Source: Moraxellaceae bacterium AER2_44_116
GTDB lineage: Bacteria; Pseudomonadota; Gammaproteobacteria; Pseudomonadales; Moraxellaceae
Assembly: GCA_006546595.1 (NCBI GenBank)
Contig: VIAD01000003.1
Coordinates: 267,983 to 331,982 of the forward strand
Direction of reading: 5' to 3'
DNA: 64,000 bases
Shown one piece after another: positions 45,211 through 54,360 of this stretch (position 1 is the first letter of the stretch; each line of letters opens with the position of its first letter). The notes beneath the pieces were generated by a model. It was not told where the DNA came from. It ran no database searches and saw only the letters and a list, made by a program, of their open reading frames with translations. Made by a program: the position numbers and the translations under genes.

Positions 45211-45684
45211 ATGCGATTAACGACTAAAGGCCGTTATGCGGTTACAGCAATGTTAGACCTTGCGATTCACGCCCGTATAGAGCCTGTGAGCTTGGGTGAT
45301 ATTTCCGAGCGTCAATCTATTTCAATTTCTTACCTAGAGCAATTATTTGCCAAGTTGCGTAAGAGAGGCTTAGTGTCGAGTGTTCGTGGGCCTGGCGGCG
45401 GTTATCAATTAGCCCGTCATGGCGCGGATATTTTTATTGCGCAAATTATTGACGCGGTTGATGAGTTAGTTGATGTGACTCGTTGTGCAGGACAAGGCGA
45501 TTGTCAACAAGGTATGATGTGTCTTACCCATGAACTATGGACAGATTTAAGTCACCAGATTCATACTTTTTTATCCAGTATTAGTCTGGAAGAGTTAGTG
45601 CGCCGCCGCGAAGTACAAGCTATTTCTTTGCGTCAAAGCAATACCCAGCGAGTAAGTGAAGACTTTCCCTTATTTGCCCTTTAA
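45211..45684 (+). CDS. iscR: Fe-S cluster regulator IscR
   Basis: A 157-residue Rrf2-family repressor that senses the cell's Fe-S status. It has the winged helix (MRLTTKGRYAVTAMLDLA; RGLVSSVRGPGGGYQLA) and the [2Fe-2S] ligands C92, C98, C104 and H107, numbered as in E. coli. The ATG at 45211 is preceded by GGGGTG at 45198-45203. It is the first gene of the isc operon, and an IscR site overlaps its promoter. It ends 22 bases before iscS. Confidence 0.96.
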   Translation: MRLTTKGRYAVTAMLDLAIHARIEPVSLGDISERQSISISYLEQLFAKLRKRGLVSSVRGPGGGYQLARHGADIFIAQIIDAVDELVDVTRCAGQGDCQQGMMCLTHELWTDLSHQIHTFLSSISLEELVRRREVQAISLRQSNTQRVSEDFPLFAL

Positions 45685-45706
45685 CCCAGCGTCAGCCAGG
45701 TCTCTA

Positions 45707-46924
45707 ATGAAACGTCAAATTTATCTTGATTACTCTGCAACTACGCCTGTTGATCCGCGTGTTGCTGCCAAAATGATGGAATGTTTAACTTTAGAAGGAA
45801 ATTTTGGTAATCCTGCGTCTCGTTCGCATGGTTACGGTTGGCAGGCAGAGGAAGCGATTGAAACCGCTCGTCAGCAAGTGGCTGATTTAGTGAATGCGGA
45901 TCCGCGTGAAATTGTCTGGACATCAGGTGCTACCGAGTCCGATAACCTTGCCATTAAAGGTGCAGCGCACTTTTATCAAGGCAAAGGCAAACATATCATC
46001 ACCTCTAAAATTGAGCATAAAGCGGTATTAGATACCTGTCGCCAATTGGAGCGTGAAGGCTTTGAAGTGACTTATTTAGACCCTACGCCAAAAACAGGTT
46101 TGATTACTGTTGAAATGGTTGAGGCCGCCATACGTCCTGATACCATTCTTGTGTCGTTGATGCATGTTAATAATGAAATTGGCACGATCACCGATATTGG
46201 TGCCATTGGCGCGTTAACGCGTTCTAAAGGCATTATTTTTCATGTTGATGCGGCACAATCCACAGGCAAAGTGTTGATTGACCTTGAAACGATGCAAGTC
46301 GATTTGATGAGTTTCTGCGCTCACAAAACCTATGGTCCTAAAGGCATTGGTGCGTTGTATGTACGCCGTAAACCGCGTATTCGCTTAGAAGCGCAAATTC
46401 ATGGCGGTGGTCATGAACGTGGTTTCCGTTCAGGCACATTACCGACGCATCAAATTGTCGGCATGGGTGAATGTTTCCGCATTGCTAAAGAAGAAGGCAT
46501 GGCGGAGCAAGCTCATCTAAAAGTCTTGCGTGATAAACTATGGAATGGCTTGTCGTCGTTAGAACAAGTGTTTTTAAATGGCGATGCCGAACAACGCATT
46601 GCAGGCAATATCAATATCAGCTTTAACTTTGTTGAAGGTGAGTCGTTGATTATGGCGTTAAAAGATTTAGCGGTGTCGTCAGGTTCGGCCTGTACTTCCG
46701 CCAGTTTAGAGCCTTCGTATGTGTTGCGCGCTTTAGGTTTAACCGATGAATTAGCGCATAGCTCCATCCGTTTTACCATTGGCCGCTTTACTACTGAAGA
46801 AGATATCGACTTTGTTATTCAGCATGCCCAAAACGCGGTGAATAAACTGCGTGATTTGTCACCCTTGTGGGATATGTATAAAGACGGTATTGACCTGAGC
46901 CAAGTGCAATGGGCTGCTCATTAA
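45707..46924 (+). CDS. iscS: Cysteine desulfurase (IscS)
   Basis: Takes sulfur from cysteine and passes it to IscU as persulfide. The 405 residues include the PLP lysine K207 in AHKTYGPKG and the mobile-loop cysteine C329 in SSGSACTSASLEPS. The start ATG at 45707 has AGGT upstream. It lies 19 bases before iscU. Confidence 0.98.
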   Translation: MKRQIYLDYSATTPVDPRVAAKMMECLTLEGNFGNPASRSHGYGWQAEEAIETARQQVADLVNADPREIVWTSGATESDNLAIKGAAHFYQGKGKHIITSKIEHKAVLDTCRQLEREGFEVTYLDPTPKTGLITVEMVEAAIRPDTILVSLMHVNNEIGTITDIGAIGALTRSKGIIFHVDAAQSTGKVLIDLETMQVDLMSFCAHKTYGPKGIGALYVRRKPRIRLEAQIHGGGHERGFRSGTLPTHQIVGMGECFRIAKEEGMAEQAHLKVLRDKLWNGLSSLEQVFLNGDAEQRIAGNINISFNFVEGESLIMALKDLAVSSGSACTSASLEPSYVLRALGLTDELAHSSIRFTIGRFTTEEDIDFVIQHAQNAVNKLRDLSPLWDMYKDGIDLSQVQWAAH

Positions 46925-46943
46925 TTTTTAAGAGGATACGATC

Positions 46944-47327
46944 ATGGCTTACAGTGAAAAAGTGATTGATCACTACGAAAACCCGCGTAATGTTGGCAAG
47001 CTCGATACAGGCGATACTCATGTCGGTACAGGCATGGTCGGTGCGCCTGCGTGTGGCGATGTCATGCGTTTACAGATTCGTGTCAATGATGACGGTGTCA
47101 TTGAAGATGCTCGTTTTAAGACTTACGGTTGTGGCTCGGCCATTGCCTCCAGCTCTTTGGTGACTGAATGGTTAAAAGGTAAAACCTTAGACCAAGCACA
47201 AACCATTAAAAATTCAGATATTGCTGAAGAGTTAGCATTGCCTCCTGTTAAAATTCACTGCTCCGTATTGGCAGAAGATGCCATTAAAGCAGCAATTGAA
47301 GATTATCGGCAAAAGCAAGGGGTGTAA
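46944..47327 (+). CDS. iscU: Fe-S cluster scaffold (IscU)
   Basis: Builds [2Fe-2S] and [4Fe-4S] clusters with sulfur from IscS. A 127-residue protein with the three cluster cysteines C37, C63 and C106 and the assisting Asp39. The LPPVK motif that HscA binds is present at residues 99-103. It lies two bases before iscA. Confidence 0.98.
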   Translation: MAYSEKVIDHYENPRNVGKLDTGDTHVGTGMVGAPACGDVMRLQIRVNDDGVIEDARFKTYGCGSAIASSSLVTEWLKGKTLDQAQTIKNSDIAEELALPPVKIHCSVLAEDAIKAAIEDYRQKQGV

Positions 47328-47329
47328 TC

Positions 47330-47653
47330 GTGGCAATGACTTTAACGTCAGCGGCAGCAACGCATGTCGCTAGTTTTTTGGCGAATCGCGGTAAAGGCGA
47401 TGGTGTTCGTGTTGCGGTTAAAACATCAGGCTGTTCAGGCTTGGCCTACGTGCTTGAGTTTGTTGATGGTGCGGATAGTGCAGATCAAGTATTTGAGTCA
47501 CATGGTGTCAAAATCTATGTTGACCCCAAAAGTTTGGTGTATTTAGACGGCACAGAAATGGATTTTGTCAAAGAAGGGCTAAACGAAGGCTTTAAATTCA
47601 CTAACCCGAATCAAAAAGGGGAGTGTGGATGCGGGGAATCGTTTACTATTTAG
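47330..47653 (+). CDS. iscA: Fe-S assembly carrier (IscA)
   Basis: A-type carrier that delivers clusters to target proteins. The 107 residues have the ligands C35, C99 and C101. A GTG at 47330, with AGGGG at 47318-47322, is preferred over the ATG at 47336. A hairpin (47670-47703) lies between it and hscB. Confidence 0.96.
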   Translation: MAMTLTSAAATHVASFLANRGKGDGVRVAVKTSGCSGLAYVLEFVDGADSADQVFESHGVKIYVDPKSLVYLDGTEMDFVKEGLNEGFKFTNPNQKGECGCGESFTI

Positions 47654-47669
47654 CTCTTTCTTTCATGCG

Positions 47670-47703
47670 TTTACTCCCTAAGTGTCATTATTTGGGGAGT
47701 AAA
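47670..47703 (+). promoter_or_regulatory. Hairpin between iscA and hscB
   Basis: TTTACTCCC (47670-47678) pairs perfectly with GGGAGTAAA (47695-47703), with three more pairs inside. No T-run follows, so it is not a classical terminator. It may stabilise the upstream iscRSUA message or reduce expression of hscBA-fdx; this is inference. Confidence 0.55.
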
Positions 47704-47731
47704 TGTATCTTTCTGTGAAGTCGAGGCTCTC

Positions 47732-48268
47732 GTGAACGTGCATGATAACTATTTTGTTTTATTTGGCTTACCCAAAGCCTTTCATTTAAACAAAGATGTT
47801 TTAGCCAGTCGTTATCGTGAGTTGCAACGGCAATATCATCCAGACCGTTTTGCCCATCACCCTGAAGAGCAGTTAAAAGCAGTACAATGGTCTTCACGCT
47901 TAAACACAGCTTATGAAGCGCTAAACACGCCAGTCAATCGCGCCAGTTATTTATTGGAATTAGTAGATCATCCAATCTCGTTAAATACCAGCATCGCGGA
48001 TACAGATTTTCTCATGAGTCAGCTTGAGTTGCGCGAGCAGCTGGATGAAGCGGAAACGTCTGAGCAATTGGTCAGTTTAGGCTTAGAAGTTGAAGAGTGG
48101 CTAGAGAGTTTGGCGCGTGAATTTGTTATTGATTATGAAGAAGAAGACTGGTTAGAAGCGAAAGATACCGTTCGTAAAATGCACTTTATGTCGAATTTTT
48201 TGCGTGATATTCGTCGTTGTGAAGACAAGCTCGAAGACGATTATGACGACGATGATTTAGATAACTAA
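47732..48268 (+). CDS. hscB: Fe-S assembly co-chaperone HscB
   Basis: J-type co-chaperone that brings IscU to HscA. A 178-residue protein with a J domain and the HPD motif at residues 36-38 in YHPDRFAHHP. The C-terminal IscU-binding helices follow, ending in a very acidic tail. The GTG at 47732 has GAGG at 47723-47726. Confidence 0.95.
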   Translation: MNVHDNYFVLFGLPKAFHLNKDVLASRYRELQRQYHPDRFAHHPEEQLKAVQWSSRLNTAYEALNTPVNRASYLLELVDHPISLNTSIADTDFLMSQLELREQLDEAETSEQLVSLGLEVEEWLESLAREFVIDYEEEDWLEAKDTVRKMHFMSNFLRDIRRCEDKLEDDYDDDDLDN

Positions 48269-48294
48269 TTTTTATTTTTGATTACCCACCTACT

Positions 48295-50148
48295 ATGGCT
48301 CTATTGCAAATTGCTGAACCCGGCCAAGCGCAAGCACCACACCAACATCGTTTGGCGGTGGGTATTGACTTAGGCACAACCAACTCCTTAGTAGCGACTG
48401 TCCGTTCAGGGCAGGCTGCAACCTTAGCCAATGAACTGGGTGAGCATCTATTGCCTTCGGTGGTGCGTTATTTAGATTCAGGCATAAAAGTTGTGGGTAA
48501 AACTGCAAAAGACACTGCCGTTCAAGACCCGCATAACACCATTATTTCTGTCAAACGCTTGATGGGACGCGGTCTAAATGACATTAAACAATTAGGTTCA
48601 GAATTACCCTATCAATTTCGTGCAACTGAGGCAGGAATGCCTGCTTTTGTCACCGTTCAAGGTGATAAAACCCCCGTCGAAGTCTCTGCTGATATTTTAG
48701 CAATGCTGAAACAACGTGCTGAAAACACCTTGGGTGGCGAGTTAAAAGGGGCGGTAATTACTGTTCCTGCGTATTTTGACGAAGCACAACGCCAAGCGAC
48801 ACGCGACGCCGCAACGTTGGCAGGTTTAACCGTTTTACGCTTGCTGAGTGAGCCAACCGCCGCAGCCGTCGCCTATGGTTTAGATAATGGCGCAGAAGGC
48901 GTACACGCGATTTTTGACTTAGGTGGTGGTACGTTTGATATTTCCTTGTTGCGTTTACATCGCGGTGTGTTTGAAGTTTTAGCGACAGGCGGAGACGCCG
49001 CATTAGGTGGTGACGACTTTGATCGCGCCATTGCTTTATGGATGATGAAGCAAACTGGCTTAGAAAATCCGAATGCCACGCAACAACGTGAATTAATGCA
49101 AATTGCGTGTGCTGCAAAAGAGCAGTTAACGTCAACGGACAGTGTCCATTTAGTATTTCATGATTGGCAGACGACATTTAGTCGTCAGCAGTTTGATGAT
49201 TTGATTGCGTCTTTAGTCGAAAAAACCTTACGTGCCTGTAAACGTGCGTTGCGTGATGCCAAACTGAAAGCCAGTGATATTTTAGATGTGGTGATGGTCG
49301 GCGGATCAACGCGTGTGCCGTTAGTACGTGCGAAAGTCGCGGAGTTTTTTGCCCGTCAGCCGTTGACTGATATTGATCCCGATAAAGTAGTTGCCATTGG
49401 TGCAGCGATTCAAGCGGATGTCTTAGTGGGTAATAAACCTGACTCAGATATGTTGTTATTGGATGTCATCCCGTTGTCTCTCGGTTTAGAAACAATGGGC
49501 GGTTTGGTCGAAAAAGTAATTACCCGTAATACCACCATCCCCGTTACCAAAGTTCAAGAGTTCACCACCTTCAAAGATGGTCAAACGGCAATGAGTATTC
49601 ATGTCGTGCAAGGTGAACGAGAGTTAGTGCAAGACTGCCGTTCCTTAGCACGTTTTGAATTGCGTGGTATTCCTGCAATGGCGGCAGGTGCAGCACGGAT
49701 TCGGGTGGTTTTTCAAGTCGATGCCGATGGTTTATTAGCGGTCAGTGCCATTGAATTAAGCACAGGCCAAAAAAGTGAAATCACCATTAAACCATCTTAT
49801 GGTTTAAACGAACAAGATATTAGCCGTTTGTTGACCGAAGCCTATCAAACCGCCGAAGCGGACAAACATGCGCGTGCGTTGCATGAAGAAAAGATTGAAA
49901 GCCAACAGTTATTAGAAGCGGTATTAGCTGCCTTAAAAGATGATGGTCATTTACTGTGTGAAGGTGAACACGATACGCTCGCCGAAGCGATTAAGCACGT
50001 TCAGATTGCGCTAGGCTCTAGTCAAAAATCGGTGATTGAAAAAGCGCGGCAAACCTTATTGCCGTTGTCGGATGCTTTTGCGGCGCGTCGAATGAATCAG
50101 CATATCCATGATGCCTTAAGTGGCCATAAACTTAGCGATTGGGAATAA
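48295..50148 (+). CDS. hscA: Fe-S assembly Hsp70 chaperone HscA
   Basis: Specialised Hsp70 that releases clusters from IscU using ATP. A 617-residue protein with GIDLGTTNSLVAT, FDLGGGTFDISLL and VGGSTRVPLVRAKV in the ATPase domain, and a substrate-binding domain from about residue 380. No good ribosome site precedes the ATG; hscB lies 26 bases upstream, so coupling is possible. Confidence 0.97.
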   Translation: MALLQIAEPGQAQAPHQHRLAVGIDLGTTNSLVATVRSGQAATLANELGEHLLPSVVRYLDSGIKVVGKTAKDTAVQDPHNTIISVKRLMGRGLNDIKQLGSELPYQFRATEAGMPAFVTVQGDKTPVEVSADILAMLKQRAENTLGGELKGAVITVPAYFDEAQRQATRDAATLAGLTVLRLLSEPTAAAVAYGLDNGAEGVHAIFDLGGGTFDISLLRLHRGVFEVLATGGDAALGGDDFDRAIALWMMKQTGLENPNATQQRELMQIACAAKEQLTSTDSVHLVFHDWQTTFSRQQFDDLIASLVEKTLRACKRALRDAKLKASDILDVVMVGGSTRVPLVRAKVAEFFARQPLTDIDPDKVVAIGAAIQADVLVGNKPDSDMLLLDVIPLSLGLETMGGLVEKVITRNTTIPVTKVQEFTTFKDGQTAMSIHVVQGERELVQDCRSLARFELRGIPAMAAGAARIRVVFQVDADGLLAVSAIELSTGQKSEITIKPSYGLNEQDISRLLTEAYQTAEADKHARALHEEKIESQQLLEAVLAALKDDGHLLCEGEHDTLAEAIKHVQIALGSSQKSVIEKARQTLLPLSDAFAARRMNQHIHDALSGHKLSDWE

Positions 50149-50153
50149 ACACT

Positions 50154-50495
50154 GTGCCAAATATTATTTTTTTACCCCATGCCGTTTTGTGTCCAGAAGG
50201 TGCGGTGGTTGAAGCCGAGCAAGGCGAAAGTGTCTGTGATGTCGCCTTACGTGTGGGTATTGATATCGAACATGCCTGCGAAAAATCCTGCGCCTGTACC
50301 ACTTGCCATATCATTGTTCGTGAAGGTATTGAAAGCTTGAATGAAATGGATGATTTAGAAGCCGACATGCTCGATAAAGCATGGGGTTTAGAACCCGATT
50401 CGCGCTTGTCATGCCAAGCAATTGTTGCCGATGAAGACTTAGTGGTAGAAATTCCTAAATATACGATCAACCATGCCTCAGAAAAAAATCATTAA
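50154..50495 (+). CDS. fdx: Isc [2Fe-2S] ferredoxin (Fdx)
   Basis: Supplies electrons for cluster assembly. A 113-residue protein with ligands C42, C48, C51 and C87 in ACEKSCACTTCH and RLSCQAIV. The GTG at 50154 has GGGA nine bases upstream and lies five bases after hscA. The ligand spacing matches the adrenodoxin-type Isc ferredoxins. Confidence 0.96.
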   Translation: MPNIIFLPHAVLCPEGAVVEAEQGESVCDVALRVGIDIEHACEKSCACTTCHIIVREGIESLNEMDDLEADMLDKAWGLEPDSRLSCQAIVADEDLVVEIPKYTINHASEKNH

Positions 50496-50509
50496 TCAGG
50501 AGAGTAATC

Positions 50510-50710
50510 ATGAGCTTAAAATGGACAGATTCGCGTGAGATTGCCCTCGATTTAATCGATGCTCATCCAGATGTTGACCCCCAAACGATTCGTTTTACCG
50601 ATTTATACAATTGGGTGTTGGCGTTACCCAATTTTAAAGATGACCCACAACACAGTGGCGAAAAGATTTTAGAAGCGATTCAAATGTGTTGGTTGGAAGA
50701 AGCGGATTAA
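50510..50710 (+). CDS. iscX: Fe-S assembly protein IscX
   Basis: A 66-residue acidic protein that binds IscS and may modulate its activity and carry iron. The family pattern is clear: LKWTDSREIALDLIDAHPDV, FTDLYNWVLALPNF and MCWLEE. It is the last gene of the isc operon, with a good ribosome site (AGGAG) in the gap after fdx. Confidence 0.93.
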   Translation: MSLKWTDSREIALDLIDAHPDVDPQTIRFTDLYNWVLALPNFKDDPQHSGEKILEAIQMCWLEEAD

Positions 50711-50713
50711 AGA

Positions 50714-50743
50714 GGGAGGAATACAATACACTGTATTCTCTCT
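50714..50743 (+). terminator. Weak stem-loop after iscX
   Basis: GAATACA (50719-50725) pairs with TGTATTC (50732-50738) and the stem can extend with mismatches. It lies just after iscX but has no T-run. It could end or protect the isc transcript. Confidence 0.35.
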
Positions 50744-50763
50744 GTTGAGCATTGGCTTAATTG

Positions 50764-50823
50764 CCCTTCGACGCTGCTTTGACCAACGAGTGTATCCTAC
50801 GCTGGCTGAGCGGAGTCGAAGCC
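50764..50823. repeat. CTGAGCGGAGTCGAAG repeat, copy 2
   Basis: CTGAGCGGAGTCGAAG at 50806-50821 matches copy 1 at 45053. An inverted CCCTTCGAC at 50764-50772 faces GTCGAAG at 50815-50821, so the unit can form a long hairpin. Copies 1 and 2 flank the isc operon, in the same orientation. Confidence 0.65.
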
Positions 50824-50833
50824 TAAACAGACA

Positions 50834-52645
50834 CTAACTCAAATCACCCTCCGCTGCATCCAGCCCTTGTTGTTTATTCGCTGCGCGTTCATCACTTTCA
50901 AACAAGTCTTCTAATTCCGCCATTGCTTGTTGGGTGCTGGCAATTAAACTTGCTTCATCTTGATAAAAGGCTTGTTGCTTAACAATCAACTTTTCATCAT
51001 ATTGACGAAAGGTGGCCACGCCTTGTGCAGCCCGTTCAGGACTTAGTCCTGCTTCGACTAACGCTTTTTCGGCAATTTCTAAAGATGATGGAAACATTTC
51101 TCGGGCAATCACTTTTACCCCTAAATCCCTCAACATATAAGCATGGCGGCGATCACGCGCCCGTGCCAAAATCGGCAAATGAGGATAATAATGACGTACT
51201 TGGATGGCGGTGCGTATGGAATCATCGACGTCATCAATGGCCAAAATAAAAACTTTCGCTTTGTCTAAATGTGCAGCGCGTAACATCTCAATATGACTAG
51301 GGTTGCCATAATAAATGTTATTACCAAACCGTCGAACAAAGTCCACCTGACGAGCATCCCCTTCAATGGCCGTAAAGCGAATTTTGTGCATTCTCAGGAC
51401 ACGCGCAATAATCTGACCAAAACGGCCAAAACCAGCAATAACAACAGGGTTGTAGTGATCCTCTTCACCTATTTCGTCATAATCGCGTTTATCCTTTTTT
51501 TCCCAAAGCGGTTCAATTTTTTTCTCTAGTAGCCAAAAAGTGAGCGGCGTTAAGGCCATTGATAAAGTCACCACTAAGATCAGACGGTCGCTCAATTCGC
51601 TGGGCAGTAAATGAAAACTTGACGCGGTACTAAATAATACAAAGGCAAATTCACCACCTTGAGCTAAGGTCACTCCTAGGCGGATACTCACCTGCCACGG
51701 GTTGCCGACTAATTTACCAATCAGAACCAAAATACTAAACTTAATCAGCATTAATGCCAGAGCGCAGCCAACAATCAGCAAAGGTTCATTAATTAAGCGA
51801 TACATGTCGGTACTCATACCAACCGCCATAAAAAACAAACCTAATAGCAAACCTTTAAATGGCTGAATATTGGCTTCTAACTCATGACGGTAAGGTGAGT
51901 CAGCTAATAATACGCCTGTCACAAATGCACCTAAAGCCATTGATAAACCAAGCTTTTCCATCACGACAGCAATGCCAATAATGATGAATAATGCGGCGGC
52001 AGTGAGTAATTCGTTGGCTTTACTGGCGGCAATGAGGCGAAAAGCAGGACGAATCACAATACGGCTACCAATAATCAATAAACCAAATAAACCCAATACT
52101 TTGGCGAAGTACATTAAATTATAGTCTTGGGTACTTTCGCCCGATAAAATTGGCAGGACAGCTAAAATAGGAATAACCGCCATATCTTGAAATAGCAAAA
52201 TAGCAAAGGCTTCACGGCCATGACGGGTCGCTAGTTGCTTCTTCTCCGCCAATAACTGCATGACAAATGCAGTAGAAGACATCGCCAAACCAAAGCCCGC
52301 GATTGCGCTGGTTGTCATGCCAAAGCCAAATAATAAACCAACACCTGTGAACAACGAGCCTGTCACTACAACCTGCAAGCCACCCAAAACAAAAATAGAG
52401 CGTCTTAAGACCCATAACCGCGATGGCTCTAACTCTAAGCCAATTAAAAACAGCAGCATGACTACGCCAAACTCAGCAAAGTGCAGTACGGTCTCAGCAT
52501 TACCAGCTAAGTTTAATAAGTTAGGGCCAATAATAATGCCCGTAATTAAATAGCCTAAAACTGTCGCCAGACCAAAGCGATGGCAAAGTGGCACGATGAA
52601 TAAAGCCGCACCTAAAAACAATGCGGTTTGCGTTAAAAGCGTCAT
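50834..52645 (-). CDS. Monovalent cation:proton antiporter-2 with RCK domain (KefB/KefC type)
   Basis: A 603-residue membrane protein. About residues 1-380 are the CPA2 transporter (LFLGAALFIVPLCHRFGL; GYLITGIIIGPNLL; LGAFVTGVLLADSPYRHEL) with about twelve segments. Residues about 400-520 are the RCK/TrkA-N domain (VVIAGFGRFGQIIARVL). An acidic tail follows. It probably exports potassium in exchange for protons, perhaps under glutathione-adduct control as in KefB/C. The ancillary KefF/G is not seen nearby. It is divergent from cysK. Confidence 0.87.
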   Translation of the reverse strand: MTLLTQTALFLGAALFIVPLCHRFGLATVLGYLITGIIIGPNLLNLAGNAETVLHFAEFGVVMLLFLIGLELEPSRLWVLRRSIFVLGGLQVVVTGSLFTGVGLLFGFGMTTSAIAGFGLAMSSTAFVMQLLAEKKQLATRHGREAFAILLFQDMAVIPILAVLPILSGESTQDYNLMYFAKVLGLFGLLIIGSRIVIRPAFRLIAASKANELLTAAALFIIIGIAVVMEKLGLSMALGAFVTGVLLADSPYRHELEANIQPFKGLLLGLFFMAVGMSTDMYRLINEPLLIVGCALALMLIKFSILVLIGKLVGNPWQVSIRLGVTLAQGGEFAFVLFSTASSFHLLPSELSDRLILVVTLSMALTPLTFWLLEKKIEPLWEKKDKRDYDEIGEEDHYNPVVIAGFGRFGQIIARVLRMHKIRFTAIEGDARQVDFVRRFGNNIYYGNPSHIEMLRAAHLDKAKVFILAIDDVDDSIRTAIQVRHYYPHLPILARARDRRHAYMLRDLGVKVIAREMFPSSLEIAEKALVEAGLSPERAAQGVATFRQYDEKLIVKQQAFYQDEASLIASTQQAMAELEDLFESDERAANKQQGLDAAEGDLS

Positions 52646-52759
52646 GCTGTGATGTTCCTAATGAATCTATGGATAGAACGAATTGGCCGTTGCAAAATGT
52701 CAATAAAAACGCCAAAGTACAAACAAGTGAATAGTTTACGTGAAAAAGGAGACAAAAAA

Positions 52760-53734
52760 ATGGCAAGAATTTATCAAGATAATGCTTTATCGATTGGCAA
52801 TACCCCATTAGTCAAATTAAATCGTGTTGTCGGTGGTCACCCCAAAGTGTATGCCAAAATTGAAGGCCGAAACCCTGCTTATTCTGTCAAGTGTCGCATT
52901 GGTGCGAGCTTAATTTGGGATGCCGAAAATCGCGGCGTGTTAACCACTGGGATGGAAATTGTTGAGCCAACATCGGGTAATACAGGCATTGCATTGGCCT
53001 ATGTTGCCGCAGCCAAAGGTTATCCGTTGACACTCACGATGCCTGCATCCATGAGTTTAGAACGCCGTAAAATATTAAAAGCCTTGGGGGCAACGTTGGT
53101 ACTCACTGACCCAGCAAAAGGAATGAAAGGTGCAGTGGACAAAGCCGAGGAAATTCGCGCTAGCGACCCTGAAAAGTATTTTTTACCACAACAGTTTGAA
53201 AATCCAGCCAATCCAGCCATTCACGAACAAACCACAGGACCCGAAATCTGGAACGATACCGATGGTGAGATTGATATTTTTGTCGCAGGTGTTGGTACAG
53301 GTGGCACAATTACAGGCGTGTCTCGTTATATCAAATTAACGCAGGGCAAAGCGATTCAGTCGATTGCTGTTGAGCCAGCAGTCTCTCCCTTAATTACGCA
53401 GGCATTAAGTGGTCAAGAGTTAAAACCTGCTCCGCATAAAATTCAAGGTATTGGTGCGAATTTTGTCCCCAAAAATTTGGATTTAAGTTTGGTCGATAGC
53501 GTTGAGGTTGTAACTAATGATGAGGCGATTGATTACGCTCGCCGTTTGATGAGAGAAGAGGGCGTTTTGGCAGGCATTTCTTGTGGTGCGGCGGTAGCGG
53601 CAGCAGCTCGCGTGGCGGCCAGACCTGAAAATGCTAATAAAACCATCGTCGTGATTTTACCCGACTCAGCTGAACGTTATTTATCGACTTTGCTATTTGA
53701 TGGTCTTTTTACTGAACAAGAAATGGTGCAGTAA
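52760..53734 (+). CDS. cysK: Cysteine synthase A (CysK)
   Basis: Makes cysteine from O-acetylserine and sulfide. A 324-residue PLP enzyme with lysine K44 in SVKCRIGASLIWD, the loop EPTSGNTGIALAYVAAAKG and the phosphate-cup GVGTGGTITGVSRY. It resembles CysK over its full length rather than CysM. AAGGAG at 52746-52751 supports the ATG at 52760; the in-frame start at 52649 is not supported. It could feed cysteine to the isc pathway. Confidence 0.96.
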   Translation: MARIYQDNALSIGNTPLVKLNRVVGGHPKVYAKIEGRNPAYSVKCRIGASLIWDAENRGVLTTGMEIVEPTSGNTGIALAYVAAAKGYPLTLTMPASMSLERRKILKALGATLVLTDPAKGMKGAVDKAEEIRASDPEKYFLPQQFENPANPAIHEQTTGPEIWNDTDGEIDIFVAGVGTGGTITGVSRYIKLTQGKAIQSIAVEPAVSPLITQALSGQELKPAPHKIQGIGANFVPKNLDLSLVDSVEVVTNDEAIDYARRLMREEGVLAGISCGAAVAAAARVAARPENANKTIVVILPDSAERYLSTLLFDGLFTEQEMVQ

Positions 53735-53782
53735 TTTTTAACAAGCGTATAATGTCCCACGTTTTTCACTACAGAGAACATC

Positions 53783-54310
53783 ATGAGCTACAATAACATT
53801 CCTCCGGGAAAAGATGCACCCCACGACATTTACGTTGTTATCGAAATTCCTGCTAATTCTGACCCCATCAAATACGAAATCGACAAAGAAACAGAATCTT
53901 TGTTTGTTGACCGTTTTATGGGTACAGCGATGTTCTACCCAGCGAACTACGGCTATATTCCTAATACTTTGTCAGAAGATGGCGATGCCTTAGACGTATT
54001 AGTTGTGACGCCATACCCCGTTGCACCGGGTTCTGTGATTCGTTGCCGTCCTGTTGGCAAATTGAACATGGAAGACGAGTCGGGTATTGATGCAAAATTG
54101 ATTGCTGTTCCACACGACAAGTTGACCCCAATTTACAAAAACGTTAAAGAATATACAGATTTACCCGAGTTGTTGATCAAACAAATCGAGCATTTCTTTA
54201 CTCGTTACAAGGACTTAGAGCCTGGTAAGTGGGTTAAAATCACGGGTTGGGAAAACATGGAATCTGCTAAGGCAGAAATCTTAAAATCTATTGAAGCCGC
54301 TAAACAATAA
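53783..54310 (+). CDS. ppa: Inorganic pyrophosphatase (Ppa)
   Basis: Hydrolyses pyrophosphate, pulling many biosynthetic reactions. A 175-residue family I enzyme with YGYIPNTLSEDGDALDVLVV, which holds the metal-binding Asp residues of the active site. It lies 48 bases after cysK and ends before a bidirectional terminator. Confidence 0.97.
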   Translation: MSYNNIPPGKDAPHDIYVVIEIPANSDPIKYEIDKETESLFVDRFMGTAMFYPANYGYIPNTLSEDGDALDVLVVTPYPVAPGSVIRCRPVGKLNMEDESGIDAKLIAVPHDKLTPIYKNVKEYTDLPELLIKQIEHFFTRYKDLEPGKWVKITGWENMESAKAEILKSIEAAKQ

Positions 54311-54326
54311 GCTGTTTTTGTAGATT

Positions 54327-54360
54327 AAAAATAAAGGCGCATTACGCGCCTTTATTTTTT
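54327..54360. terminator. Bidirectional terminator between ppa and the convergent gene
   Basis: The stem AAAAATAAAGGCGC / GCGCCTTTATTTTT closes on ATTAC (54341-54345). T-runs lie on both strands, so it can end ppa and the minus-strand gene at 54352, whose stop it overlaps. Confidence 0.88.

Noticed and set aside
48758..49177. 139-codon minus-strand open frame inside hscA
   Set aside because: It lies wholly within a certain gene on the other strand and its translation resembles no protein I know.
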